Shown here one piece after another: positions 21,993-32,600 of a stretch of DNA of 64,000 nt (positions are counted from its first letter, which is position 1; every line of letters begins with the position of its first letter). Location: contig NW_018344185.1 of the NCBI RefSeq assembly GCF_002099425.1, positions 1,994,501-2,058,500 on the forward strand. Direction: 5' to 3'. The DNA comes from Phascolarctos cinereus. Taxonomy: Eukaryota > Chordata > Mammalia > Diprotodontia > Phascolarctidae. The position numbers were made by a program, and so were the translations under genes. The notes beneath the pieces are model-generated. The model searched no databases and had not been told where the DNA came from. It was given only the letters and a program-made list of their open reading frames with translations.

Positions 21993-22214
21993 TCCCCTCC
22001 AGTAGAAAGTAATCTCTCTGAAGAAAGGAACTATTTCCTTTTAACTTTGTATGCCTGTCACCTAACACAGAGTCAGACACATAGTAGGTGCTCAATAAAT
22101 ACTTTTTGACTGATTGGGCTATACTAGGCAAAGAGGATAAGTTTTTGTTTGTTTTTTTGTTTCTGAATACTTAACCTTTGAATGATGGAGTATTGCATCA
22201 TCAGCACTTTCAAG

Positions 22215-22387
22215 TTTCATAGGATCATAGGGTTATAGTGGAGTTGGAAGGGCTCTTAGGGGCCATCTGGTCCAACCGCCATATCTTATAAATAAGGAAA
22301 CTGATGCCAGGTTGCCTAAGTGACTCCTCTAAGGACCCACAAATAGCAAATGACAGGAGCAGTATTTGGACTATGGTTTTTATAGGA
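22215..22387 (-). mobile_element. MIR3-type SINE, antisense
   Basis: 'ggatcatagggttatagtgg', 'agttggaagggctcttaggg', 'gccatctggtccaaccgcca', 'ggaaactgatgccaggttgc', 'caaatagcaaatgacaggag' in inverted MIR3 order. Confidence 0.85.
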
Positions 22388-22964
22388 TATAGTTATATGA
22401 TCTGGAAAGAAGCAGCTTTGATTCATGTTTGAGGTTAAGTTGAATCATTTGTTTCTTTAGTTTCATGGATGGTGCCGCTTTTGTGGGACATTTATACTAT
22501 TTGGTTCAATTGAACTTTCTGAACCTGAGGTAAATACTGACTGACCTTTTGGAAAGAGAAAATAGTATCTATATATGTTATTTTTGAGTGGTTATAAAGT
22601 TAAAGCTATCTGCAGATCATCTTCCAGAGCTTCGCAAGCTGGGTTAACACATTGTTGATTACATTACGATTTTTACCTGTCCATAGCAATAAACTGACCT
22701 TGATATAACACCTAAAATTAAGATGTCGTACAACACCTTAGTGTTATATAACAACTTGTATTTGACAGCCAAACTATCAAAAGTCTGTATCTTTTTAAAT
22801 TTATGCTCATCTCACAACTTCTGTTTATTCTGTTACCCTCTACAATCAGTTTTTAAAACAGCAAACACTAAAAAAGTTACTATATTGACCACCATGGGAG
22901 AGATAGCTTTAATTTAGAATGACTACAAAGGGAGATAAAGCATGACCTGTCTACAATTCATAAA
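22388..22964. other. Unique non-coding DNA
   Basis: No repeat or gene recognised. A 64-codon plus-strand frame at 22723-22917 has no domain. Confidence 0.4.
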
Positions 22965-23285
22965 TGTATATATATGTGTGTGTGTGTGTACAGTTTATAA
23001 AACATTTCAATTATTTCAGATTCAATTAAACCATTCAATCAATATGTATTAGACTATATGTATACATATGTGCATATGCATGCATTGTATGTGAGCACAA
23101 TGTGCGTATGCATATGTATTTGTATATGTATATGTGCTTATTATGCATATATTTATAAATTGAATGCATATTATATGTATGTATATACTATATGTATATT
23201 TGTATATATACATGTAGATATGTATGATATATATGTATAATATGTGCATTATATGATATATGTATGTATACATGTGTGCATGTGT
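22965..23285 (+). repeat. TG and TATG/CATA cryptic simple repeats
   Basis: A short (TG)n at 22975-22990, then from 23050 a 230-base stretch of alternating TATG, TGCA and TATA units. Overlapping Tyr/Ile/Cys-rich frames on both strands are products of the repeat. Confidence 0.85.
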
Positions 23286-23299
23286 ATTCTTTCAAAGCA

Positions 23300-23386
23300 C
23301 TTTTTTCTTTTTCTTCATACCTCTAGGACTTAGCATAATGTTTGACATAGAGTAAGAACTTAATAAGTGCTTGTTCATTGATTGTT
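23300..23386 (+). mobile_element. L2 LINE 3' tip, sense
   Basis: 'tacctctaggacttagcata', 'atgtttgacatagagtaaga' and 'acttaataagtgcttgttca' match the L2 terminus ('cttagcacagtgcctggca'). Confidence 0.8.
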
Positions 23387-23389
23387 TTC

Positions 23390-25300
23390 AAACCTTTGTT
23401 TTACTTAATTCAGAGAATCATGACAAAACATGGACCAGGACTAGGCAAAAGCGAGGAGAAATCAAACTGTAATCCATATTCTTCAAATCACAGAAGGTAG
23501 GACATCATTTCTCACTATGATTGGTAACCAGGACTGCATTCAGTAGAATGTAGAAATATGACAAGGTTGATTTGTTTGTGAAGAAGTCAAGACAACTATG
23601 AGTATAGATATTAAGAGATAAAAGGAAAGTGATGGGACAGTAACTCATACTGTCAGCAGGATGTTTATTTTGTTGCTGGATTTTGTTTGTTTCTCAATCT
23701 GATTGCAAGCCTTTGAGAAGTTGTTCAATGCCCGCTGGGGACAAACATCCCATTAATTGTGGTTGTTTAAGAATGAAATAAAAATAGTGGGTTTTTTTTC
23801 AACTTCTGTTGTTTTTTCAAATGGCTACTTAGTTATTAGGCTACAAATACTATGAAGTTGCTTGGACCTAACTACTTAACAAACAGAACTCTCAGGTATT
23901 TCTTTTTGCCTAGGATACTATGAAAAAATTTCTGAGACACTAAAGGAGGCATAAGCCAAAAAGCTTTGGAACCTAAGAAGAATGACTTGGCCTATAAGGC
24001 TAATTACCCTTTAAGCTAGTATAGAGGACACAAGTGAATGCAGATGTCTTATTATACATATGTGATTTTAATTTTCTTCAGATCACCAGGAAATCTCAAG
24101 TCATAAATGATCCATTAGCAATTCTTTGACTTGATCTTTAGACGCAAACTTCCCTTATGCTGAGCTAACTACTCCACAGGCTATTGTCATCCCCACACAG
24201 CATTTTTCTATAGCAGCAAAAGGAAAAAAAAAAGTTACCAACCAGACTTGGGAACAATAAAAACACAGCTGAGAAAGTGACCCTTTCCAAAAGGATAGGA
24301 AAATTAGATATCAGGGAAATTTTATTTTCTAAGATATTGCTACAAAACCACAGGAGTCAGAAAAATAAGATAAAATAGTACTTGACTGGAGCCCATTTAA
24401 ATTACTTTTGAACAGATTCAGTATATTCTGATAAAAGCTTTTAGGATTTTAGTGTCTCCTCTAGAGAATGAGACTCATGGATTGCACAGTAAATGCATGC
24501 TCAGATAAGCTGATTTAAGGCACTTTCAATACATTGGAGCAAACACAATGAGCTCTCTCCTTAAAAGAATCATTCTGTTCAAACAATGTTTGACTTGGTT
24601 TCTCCTCAGTCTCAAACTCAACCAGTAAAAGTGATCACAATCCTTTATAGAGATGGGCATTGTATCATTTGAGGCAATCATGGCTCATGTATGTATTGTG
24701 AATTCCCCCAAGTTGGAAGGTATTCATAAAATGGTATTCTGTTGCATTTATGTGGTAAAAAAGGGCCAAGCACCAATGGCATATCTGATGAAATCTCCTT
24801 TTTTAAATAACTTCAAAACGTGATCAGGAAATTTTTTTTCCCTTATGGCAAAGTGATTTCAAGTGCTTGCCAGTGATAATAATAAACACATGAATATGAT
24901 ATTTCTTAATGACAAGTAAATCTATATTTATAAGTTCTCTTTTCATCGCATTCAGGGTAAATAAAACTCAGAACTTTTAAGTAATCCCCTATATGTGGGT
25001 GTGGCATCGTACAATCTCATTTGGTTATGTGTTATACTTGTGCCATCATCATTTGCTTTGCAAATAGCGTACTACCTAATGAATGCCTTTTTTCTCTCAA
25101 TAGATTACAAGCATGTCAAAGCCTGAAATTATATCTACTTTTTAAACTTCCTTTCATACTGGCTATCACAGCATGCAAACACTCATGGCATTCTCCAACC
25201 ATGTTGTTGACTCTTGTATGTAAATTTTGATGCAAATGAAATCCAAATAGCAATTAACAAAGCAAAAATGGGAAAATGGAAGAGGAAGAGAGGGAAGGGA
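23390..25300. other. Longest nearly repeat-free stretch, non-coding
   Basis: About 1.9 kb with no interspersed repeat that I recognise and only trivial simple sequence. The one open frame of note (25021-25230, 69 codons) has no domain. Absence of repeats in a repeat-dense window may reflect constraint, but is not proof of it. Confidence 0.45.
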
Positions 25301-25304
25301 ATAA

Positions 25305-25365
25305 GAACTTAACATAGCATCTACTATGTACTAGGCACTATACTATTAACTCATTTGATGAGAAA
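25305..25365 (-). mobile_element. MIR fragment, antisense
   Basis: 'gcatctactatgtactaggc' and 'actatactattaactcattt' match the inverted MIR 3' end. Confidence 0.55.
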
Positions 25366-25479
25366 ATATGCCTATGTCCCAAGCTAAATATCACAAAAGC
25401 AATGATAACTTGCAATTTATGTAATAAATTGCAGTAATGTAATGATTAATATAATATCATTATTCAAACAACTTAGTGT

Positions 25480-25735
25480 ACTGAGACACAGCATAGACTA
25501 CTAGAAAGAGTATATGGCTTGGAGTCATGGCAGACCTAGGTTCAAATCCTTCCTTAGGTAGCTGTAACATGTATGACTGGGAATATTCTTAAGTTCTCTG
25601 AGCCTCACTTTCCTCATATGTAAAACTGTTATATTAATACCTTTCACACCTACCTCCCAGAGTTATGAGTATCAAAAAAAAAAATAGTCCAAGCATAGAA
25701 TTTTGAAAAACTTAAAGAGCTAGTGAACTTCAGCT
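25480..25735 (+). mobile_element. MIR-type SINE, sense
   Basis: 'tatggcttggagtcatggca', 'gacctaggttcaaatccttc', 'ctctgagcctcactttcctc', 'acctcccagagttatgagta'; about 250 bases. Confidence 0.75.
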
Positions 25736-25830
25736 TATATAATTATACCTATACATGTATAATATAATATATATAATATAATATATGTAATATGTTATAT
25801 ATAATAGATATTGTTATATCTATTATACCA
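25736..25830. repeat. AT-rich palindromic simple sequence
   Basis: Repeats of TATAAT/ATATTA with internal dyads such as 'gatattgttatatctatta'. It lies exactly between a sense and an antisense MIR. Confidence 0.8.
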
Positions 25831-25988
25831 CTCATCCTCATGAGGCAGGTAGGACTAGCATTATTATGACTATTGTACAGATGAGACAGTTGAGGCCTAG
25901 AGAAATTTACATACTTGTCAATAGCTAGCTGTTCACAGACCCAACATTAGGGTCTACTAGTCCAGAGCTCTGTACACTAAACTATAAA
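25831..25988 (-). mobile_element. MIR-type SINE, antisense
   Basis: 'cactcatcctcatgaggcag', 'attattatgactattgtaca', 'gatgagacagttgaggccta', then 'acccaacattagggtctac'. Diverged. Confidence 0.65.
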
Positions 25989-26289
25989 ACTCAAATAAAT
26001 TTCTTCCACTGCCTTCCTAGATTCCCCCCAATTAAGTAATATATTAAATGAGATTTCCCTTGCATTGTAACTAAAAAGCAGATGAAATATCAGGTGTGTT
26101 AGGTAGGAAGTAAGTCTAGAGATATGAGTCCTTCACTCAGGGTGGAGAGAGAATGATGCAGACAGCAATTTCTGCCCAATGTGCTATATGTGGGTCAATA
26201 TGGGTCCCTCATTGATAAACTCTTCCTAAGGGGTGCCTGGAGAGTTAATTCATATTTTGGATAACCAAAATCAAGGTTAGATCAAACTA
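25989..26289. other. Unassigned DNA
   Basis: Nothing recognised. Confidence 0.35.
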
Positions 26290-27360
26290 GTGGATATTTG
26301 ATAATTTCCCCAAGATGGGAGACTAGATACTTTCTCTAATGTTCATGATCTCTTATACCTCTACAAAATAGAAATATTAGCAAGAGATAAAGCAATTGCA
26401 GCTGTTTCCACAGTCTAAGGCACGAAGAACCCTAATGAAAGAAACTCCAATGAATCAACAGCAGAGAAGGCTCATCACTAACCCCAAATCTACTCTGTTG
26501 CTACCCCCTCTCCCATCAACTGTCATGTTCTGGCTGGGCTATATAAGCTGACTTATGAACTTACAACAGAACTCAATTCTGCCTCCCTTCCCCGTGCCTC
26601 TGCCATGGAAAACCAAAAGTTAGAAGCTTCTTCTGGCTAGAACTACTATGTGATCAGTGCTACAGAACTTCATTACAGAGGGAACCTGGGCAATAAATAG
26701 AGTATATATGGATCCACCTGCCTACCTAAAGCAAAAGGCCCAGCATTCAGCTGGGGATAGAGATGTCCCTCCCAGAAATCACTTAGGACAAAGATTGAGG
26801 CTAGTGAAAAATAAATTGCCCAGTGTGGGAGAAAGATAAGCTGGCTCTGAGGTCCGGCCTTCAGGAAAACCACAATCAAAGGGGAAAGATTCAGAAAGTG
26901 AGAAACACGAGAATATAAAAGAGGAAAGACTCAAATTGTCACAGACATCAAGAGGATGAAAACTCAGGTAAACTCACAGAGAAGATGTTAATAATAGAAG
27001 GGAATATAGCCTCCAGATCAGCTAAGTGAATATAGACATCTATGAACGAACATTAGAAGAAAAGAAAAACAAATTAATAACTGATGAGGCAGAGGACCCT
27101 GTGGGTTCCCAAGACAGTCTGGAATCATAGTCGAATGTTCCCAAATGTTTTAAAATAAAATAAGAATTTCGAAAGCAGAAGTTATGGCCTACACAGTAGC
27201 AATAATAAGCAGAATGCAAAAACTTGAATCTATGGTGGTAAGCCTCACCAGAGAAACATAAGAGAAAATAACTGATGGGGAGTACAAATAAATGGACATT
27301 AAGGACAATCTGGAAGAAGAAAAAATATAATGTTAAACGGGAATTTACTCAACAACTTAG
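26290..27360 (+). mobile_element. L1/HAL1-like 5' region and partial ORF1, sense
   Basis: Near 26311 'caagatgggagactagatac' resembles the marsupial and eutherian L1 5' start (caagatggcggactaga). It is followed by a GC-moderate leader and then an A-rich purine stretch; near 27210 one frame reads R-M-Q-K-L-E-S-M-V-V-S-L-T-R-E, coiled-coil-like as in L1 ORF1. The 3' part is missing. Assignment rests on these two signals. Confidence 0.5.
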
Positions 27361-27409
27361 AGCCTATGACTCTTATGTGGAAAGCAGTTAGTAACTCTAA
27401 ATTATTGAG

Positions 27410-27479
27410 ATTGTTTTTATTCAACATACATTAAACAGCTGCTGTGTGCAGAGAACTTGGCTAGGTGCCAAGAGATAGA
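27410..27479 (-). mobile_element. L2 3' tip fragment, antisense
   Basis: 'ttcaacatacattaaacagc', 'tgctgtgtgcagagaacttg' and 'gctaggtgccaagagataga' match the inverted L2 tip. Confidence 0.65.
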
Positions 27480-27508
27480 GAGACAGACAGATGGACAGAT
27501 GGACAGAC

Positions 27509-27551
<43 letters not shown>

Positions 27552-27575
27552 CATAGATAGATATATAGATAGATG
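27480..27575 (+). repeat. (GATA)n microsatellite
   Basis: GACA-type units grade into about fourteen GATA units with a few ATAC/ATAT variants. It gives a minus-strand 'SIYLSIYL' frame, which is an artefact. Confidence 0.95.
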
Positions 27576-28443
27576 AAATGTTCCAAAGACATAGCAACAC
27601 CAGGGGAATGATTGGCTACCAGTCAGAGAATTTGAATTTTTAAATCCTTTCAGTTGGCACCAGAAGCACATGAAGAACTAGAGAAAAGCCTGGGGTAGAG
27701 GGAAGTGGAGGTGTTCTATCCAACTTCTCAGCTTGTGAAAAAAGCTGATGTTAGAAAATATATTGACTACAAACTGGAAGAATAAAGGACATTAGACTAA
27801 TATTAATCCTGATCCAACCTAGTATCAATGAGGAAGGTTTAAATTAGTACTTACTTCAAATGAGTGATTACTTGGTAAACCAAACATCTGTACTATAAAG
27901 AGAGTAAGGGAATCCATGCACAAGACTAATGTGTCCAAAAGAAATTTATTACCAGATGTTCTTCACAGCTGGCTAAAAACAAGAATGAAATACCGTTGGC
28001 TTCCAAGTCTGCATCCAGAATCCTTTCACAGACCCCTGTTTCGCAGATCAGGGAAGTATAGCCAATCCCAAGATTATCTCTTCGCTTTTCCTTTTTGTAT
28101 AGGAACACTATTTGAGATGGTCCTCCTTTGCAGAGATTCCATGGTGATTGGTCAGGAGCAAGGTGTTTATCTACTACCTATGCTTCCGTTTGTTCACTTT
28201 GGGATAGCTGAGTACAGTAGGTAGTTAAGGGGGATTAGAATATGGAACTGGGATATTTGTTGATTTCTCAAAGTTAGTTACTAAGGGAAATGGGAAGGTT
28301 CATAAATATGATGATAGGTATTAAGCAGCTATTTGATCACTGATACTGATCTATCTATAAATTTATTGTTGGGAAAGAAGGGAAATGCTTTCTAAGATGG
28401 TTTTAGGAGTGAAAGGAAGAAGCAATTAACTCTTACAGGATAA
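27576..28443. other. Unassigned DNA with weak LTR-like signals
   Basis: Most of this is unassigned. At 27940-28235 the minus strand has, in order, a CCAAT-type word (28145), a TATA-like word (about 28103) and an AATAAA-type word (27943), a spacing seen in LTR promoters. The signals are short and no terminal repeats or target duplication are visible, so no element is claimed. A 102-codon frame (27916-28224) shows no domain. Confidence 0.3.
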
Positions 28444-29515
28444 ATGCCTATTGATGCCAATATTTTCAGAACTCCCAGGGAGCTCAGCCACACTCTTCAG
28501 GACCCCATCATCCATCCAGACACCCAGGCTCATAACCTTGGGGTCATCCTCATTTACTCAATGTCACTCACCCCACAAATCCAGTCAGTTGACAAACCTT
28601 GTTGGTTTGGTTTGTTTTTCCTTACAACATTTCTCAGATATATCCCCTCCTCTCCACTCAGTTATTATCTACTTCAGGCCCTTGTCACCTCTCACCTGCA
28701 CTATTGCAATAGTATACTAATTGGTCTCCTTGTCTCAAGTGTCTTCCGAGCCCAATTCACTCTGAACACAGCAACCAAAGTGATTTTCCTAAAGAGCATT
28801 TCTTCCCATGTCACCCTCCTTTCACAGACCCCAAGCTCCTGCAGCTTCCTATTATCTCTAGAATCAAATACAGACTCCTCTGTCTGACATTTACAGCTCT
28901 TCACAGCTGGATTCCTTTTTAATTTTCTTAGCCTCCCTATATCAAGGGTTCTTAACCTGTAATTTGTGACCTTTAATGAATATATGTTGTTCACTGCATT
29001 TCAATAATATTGGTTCCCTTTGTAATCCAATGTGCAATTAAAAATACAATTCTGAGAAGGGCTCTATAGGCTTCATGACACTGATAACGGGATCCATGAC
29101 ACAAAAAATGTTAAGAACCCCTGTCTTGCATATCAGTCCTCTTTACATAGTCCAACCACACTGCCTTAGAGATATTACTCATATACTAAACTGCATCTCT
29201 TCTCTCCATGCCTTCATACTGGCTGTCCTCCCCTTGCTGTATTTTCCCTACTTTTACGCTGAGAATCCTTGCCTTCCTTCAAAATTCAGCCCAAATGCCA
29301 GCTTCGGCAGGAGGCCTTTCCTGTCTCCCCAGCAACCACCACCTTACCCTCTAGGCTTACCTTCAACTCACTCTGAATTCTTCTTGTACATGTTTATGTC
29401 TATATTTCCATCACCTAAATGAAAATGAGGAGCACTGAAATGATCTGGAAAATCACATACTATTTTTAAATTAAATAAATTTAGTTCCTAATAAATGCTT
29501 GTTCATTGGTTGGTT
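28444..29515 (+). mobile_element. L2 LINE, RT C-terminal region to 3' tip, sense, interrupted
   Basis: The 147-codon frame at 28444-28887 carries a CR1/L2 reverse-transcriptase C-terminal signature: 'HNLGVILIYSMSLTPQIQ' and 'QALVTSHLHYCNSILIGL' (family pattern A-L-V-T-S-R-L-D-Y-C-N-S-L-L-x-G-L). The 3' UTR continues to 'ataaatgcttgttcattg' near 29505. A hAT-like miniature element sits at 28943-29123. Not a host gene. Confidence 0.9.
28943..29123. mobile_element. hAT-like miniature transposon (MITE) inside L2
   Basis: A 181-base element with terminal inverted repeats 'caagggttcttaac' (28943-28956) and the complement of 'caggggttcttaac' (29110-29123), 13 of 14 matching; the CAGGGG...TTAAC ends are hAT/Charlie-like. 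It interrupts L2 3' sequence that resumes right after it. The flanking 8-mers match in only 4 positions, consistent with an old, eroded duplication. It has no coding capacity. Confidence 0.85.
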
Positions 29516-29736
29516 GGGTGAACTGCAGAAGTCTACAGGAAATAAAAGGATGACATTCAAAGTTGAGGTATGCTGAGCTGACCTAGAATTTGAGCTGTCA
29601 TTCTACAATCAGGAATTGGAAATGTTCTCTGTGCTTTTAGGGACAAGTAAGGAAAAACCTATCATGTCCTATAACAATGTGCTACACTGTTGGGTAGTTC
29701 TAAATGTTAAGAAATTAGATATATAGGAATGAGGAA
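29516..29736. other. Unassigned DNA
   Basis: Nothing recognised. Confidence 0.35.
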
Positions 29737-29741
29737 GAAAG

Positions 29742-29784
<43 letters not shown>

Positions 29785-29835
29785 ACAGAGACAGAGACAG
29801 AGACAGAGAGAGACAGAGGCAGACAGACACAGATA
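29737..29835 (+). repeat. (GA)n then (GACAGA)n microsatellite
   Basis: About eighteen GA units followed by GACAGA hexamers. Confidence 0.95.
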
Positions 29836-29875
29836 ACAGAAACATGAGTTAAAGTTGCAAAGAGGCAGATTTAAG

Positions 29876-29950
29876 CATATATATATATATGCATATATAT
29901 ATATATATACACTCATATATATACTTTATATATGCTTTAATATATATGTA
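29876..29950. repeat. (TA)n and TATG simple repeat
   Basis: Two runs of TA/ATGC dinucleotides, self-complementary. Confidence 0.9.
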
Positions 29951-29992
29951 TGATTAAATCAACCTCTTTGCAACTGCATCTCATTGCTTCTA

Positions 29993-30062
29993 TCTGTCTG
30001 TCTATCTATCTATCTATCTATCTATCTATATCTATCTATCTATCATCTATCTACTTATCTAT
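29993..30062 (+). repeat. (TATC)n microsatellite
   Basis: About fifteen CTAT/TATC units with a few variants. It is the complement type of the GATA array at 27480. Confidence 0.95.
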
Positions 30063-30374
30063 CAATATATATTTGATAGCCCACTGGAGTGGACTACTGC
30101 AGGAAATGAGAGGTTTTCTCATTCTTGTCCCTAGCAGAAGGGGGAGTTTTTCAGATACACATGCACATATACATATATACATTAATACCCATAAACAATA
30201 CATTGTATATATAACAATTAAAATGTTTAATATATGAATATAGATAATAAAGTATGTACACATATATAATAAAACAAATCTAGTTCTTTGCAACTTCAAC
30301 CCACTTCTGGAATCAAATAGACTTATTGTCTTCCACATGACAGCCTTTCAAAAGCTTAAAGACAGTTATTATTA
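30063..30374. other. Unassigned AT-rich DNA
   Basis: Contains ACATAT/TACATA cryptic simple sequence at 30155-30270. The words 'tctttgcaac' recur at about 29967 and 30285, within a duplicated-looking context ('aaatcaacctctttgcaact' and 'aaatctagttctttgcaact'), perhaps a small local duplication. Confidence 0.35.
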
Positions 30375-31020
30375 TGACAGTCAGTCAGTCATCCAACATT
30401 CATGAAGGGCCTGCTATGTGCCAGGCACTGTGCTAAGAGCTGGTGATACAAAGAAAGGGGAAAAAGAAGTTTCTCAGGGAGCTCACAGTCTAATGGGGAA
30501 GAAAACATGCAAAAAGAGCTGCGTGCAAACAAAATATATGCACAGTAAACTGGGGCTAATTTCAGAGAGAAGGCTCTGAGATTAAGGAGGATGGAGAAAG
30601 GCTTCTTCCAGAAGATGGTACTTTAGTGGAGACTTGTAGGATGACAGGGAAACTAGGAGAAGGAGATGAGAAGGGAGAGTCAGCCAGGCATGGGAGTTTG
30701 GCCAGTGAAAGCAGTCAGATTCAGAAGGCAGAGTGTCTTCTTTGAGGAACACCAAGACCAGTGTAACTACATTGAAGATTCTGTGGAGGCAAGTTAGGTA
30801 AAAGAAAACTAAATACATAGAAGGGGCCAGGTTATGAAGGGCATTAAAATCCAAACAGAGGAATTTATATTTGATATGGAAAGTAATAGGGAGCCACTGG
30901 AGTATGTTGAATGGGCAAGGGAAACATGAGGGGTGATATGGTCACACCAGTGGTTTAGGAAGATTGAATTGACAGCTGAGTGGAGAATGGATAGGAGTGG
31001 TGAAAGACCTGAAGTAGAAA
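30375..31020 (-). mobile_element. L2 LINE 3' region, antisense
   Basis: 'cagtcagtcatccaacattc', 'tgctatgtgccaggcactgt', 'gctcacagtctaatgggga', 'ggagaaaggcttcttccaga', 'ggccaggttatgaagggcat', 'ggtgatatggtcacaccagt', 'tgacagctgagtggagaatg'. About 640 bases of 3' UTR and ORF2 end read backwards. Confidence 0.9.
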
Positions 31021-31145
31021 GACAATAGAATGTAAGCTCCATGAGGGTAGAGATTTCCATGCTTTTATTTTCTCTCCCCAGTGCTTAGCTAACATGGTGT
31101 CTGGTAAATTCTAGGTGCTTAATAAATGCTCATGGATTAATTTCT
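31021..31145 (+). mobile_element. L2 LINE 3' tip, sense
   Basis: 'gaatgtaagctccatgaggg', 'ctctccccagtgcttagcta' and 'aggtgcttaataaatgctca' match the L2 terminus. It abuts the antisense L2, giving two copies in opposite orientation. Confidence 0.85.
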
Positions 31146-31464
31146 CCTCTAAATCTCTTCTACAGAATAATTTGTCTTTTCTACATGTTTCTTCAATTGA
31201 TCTTCACATGTTATAGTATCTTTTCTGCATTTCTCTTTTCTCTCTGCTTTCTTTCTTTTAACAGATGTTTAATTAGGTAAATGTATATGTTAGCATATTT
31301 TAAATTACCAATATCTTAAAACTTGTAATTATGCTATCTTTTCAGAAGTTTATGTCACTACATCAAATGGGTAGCCAAAGCCTTCATTTTAAATTTGCAG
31401 TTTCCAATGTTTCTTTCTTTCTTCCTGTCTTTCTTTCTTCCTAAATCCCTTGGATGTATTTAAG
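31146..31464. other. Unassigned DNA
   Basis: TTTC/TTCC-rich run at 31410-31442; otherwise nothing recognised. Confidence 0.35.
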
Positions 31465-31645
31465 ATAGGCAATGTGGTACACTAAAGGAAATATTGACTT
31501 TAGTCCCAAATCAGTTTGGTACTATAGTATTAATTATATAATCTTGGCCAAGTCATTTATCCAATTTTATGTAAATAATAGTATCTCACCTGCATAAAGT
31601 CAATCTGATTTACCTAATAATCTCTTAAAGTTCTTTCTAGACATA
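31465..31645 (+). mobile_element. MIR3-like SINE, sense, degenerate
   Basis: 'ggcaatgtggtacactaaag', 'atataatcttggccaagtca', then 'tcttaaagttctttctagac', the MIR3 tail. Confidence 0.6.
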
Positions 31646-31769
31646 AGAATAATGAATGCATTTATAGCCATACATTATTTAAATTACAGGGTTTTAACGA
31701 GCTATGTGTGAAGTGCTATATAAATTCTAGCCCATGCATGTGCAAATATACAAATGTGTTCCCTACAAA

Positions 31770-32110
31770 GTCCAACTCTAGTCCTACACCTTTCCTGAAG
31801 CCTTCCCTGTTCACACTCATTCACAGCAATCACTTGCTTCCCTGAAGTCCTCTAGAAATTGTGGAGGCTACCAATTTAGTACTTTTTCACACACCATAGA
31901 ATTTTAGCAAAGAATGGACTTTAGAGGTAATCTACTTAAATATTTCCAGGTGAGGAAGCTGAAACTATGGCTACCAATTCATTTATATATGTATATTGCC
32001 TGCCCAACTAGAACACATTCATTTCTTTTCTTTTATATACTCCATAGGACCTTTATGTGAAGTGTTACTTTATGTGGAGTAGATGTTCAATAAATAGTCT
32101 TTATTAAAAC
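31770..32110 (+). mobile_element. L2 LINE 3' end, sense, split by a MIR3
   Basis: 'tgaagccttccctgttcaca' begins the L2 3' UTR and 'gagtagatgttcaataaata' near 32090 ends it. An antisense MIR3 fragment (31893-31985: 'ccatagaattttagcaaaga', 'ccaggtgaggaagctgaaac') interrupts it. Confidence 0.65.
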
Positions 32111-32509
32111 AGGAAAGTGCTAATAAAAATATATATTATTGAAATATTTTATGTAGAAAATTCACGTATCCTTCTCTGTGAGCCTTTGTACAACCACCAC
32201 AAGCCACAATGATGTCTTCCTCCACTGAACATCCACATACATTTATATTCTCAAACACAAACTTTGATGCTTCAGATATTGCTTCTGTAACTGGTGCATG
32301 AAGTAGCCACAACCATTTTATTGCCTTAGACTTTTCACATGGACATCTGGACACCTACTCACACTCTAAGCTAGCTCTCTCATTCCAATTTGCTCTCACG
32401 TGTCCAGTTCTGTGTTCCCAGAGAAGGACTACTACCAAAGGTTTACTCTTAAATTCTTTGAGTGTTCTAGGAGTAACCCTGTTCTGGGGGGATTTACTCC
32501 TCCTCCTCC

Positions 32510-32510
<1 letters not shown>
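32111..32510. other. Unassigned DNA
   Basis: No repeat or gene recognised. A 72-codon minus-strand frame at 32136-32354 with several Cys residues has no recognisable domain or start context. Confidence 0.4.

Positions 32511-32596
<86 letters not shown>
32511..32596 (+). repeat. Long pure (CT)n tract
   Basis: About 41 uninterrupted CT units preceded by TCC repeats, followed by a pyrimidine-rich run. The polypurine-polypyrimidine mirror symmetry could form triplex DNA. Ser/Leu and Arg/Glu repeat frames across it are artefacts. Confidence 0.97.

Positions 32597-32600
<4 letters not shown>

Larger units (their letters stand above)
21045..22115 (+). mobile_element. L2 LINE, 3' part of ORF2 and 3' UTR, sense, interrupted
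   Basis: Starts in the reverse-transcriptase C-terminal region ('ccacctatttctcaacttcc', 'tcaaagtcatcctcaacttt', 'cacatatccaatcgattgcc', 'catgagtctgaccatgccat') and ends at the L2 tip ('agacacatagtaggtgctca', 'ataaatactttttgactgat'). It is split by an RTE-type SINE (21433-21682) and carries a (TG)n tract. Coding frames are disrupted. An old, inactive copy. Confidence 0.9.

Noticed and set aside
27930-28235. LTR element in antisense
   Set aside because: Only short CCAAT, TATA and AATAAA-like words; no ends or duplication, so kept as unassigned.
28444-28887. 147-codon open frame as a possible host gene
   Set aside because: It carries the CR1/L2 reverse-transcriptase C-terminal signature; it is LINE sequence.
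27480-30062. CRISPR-like array from regular short repeats
   Set aside because: These are tandem GATA, GA and TATC microsatellites without spacers, in a vertebrate genome.
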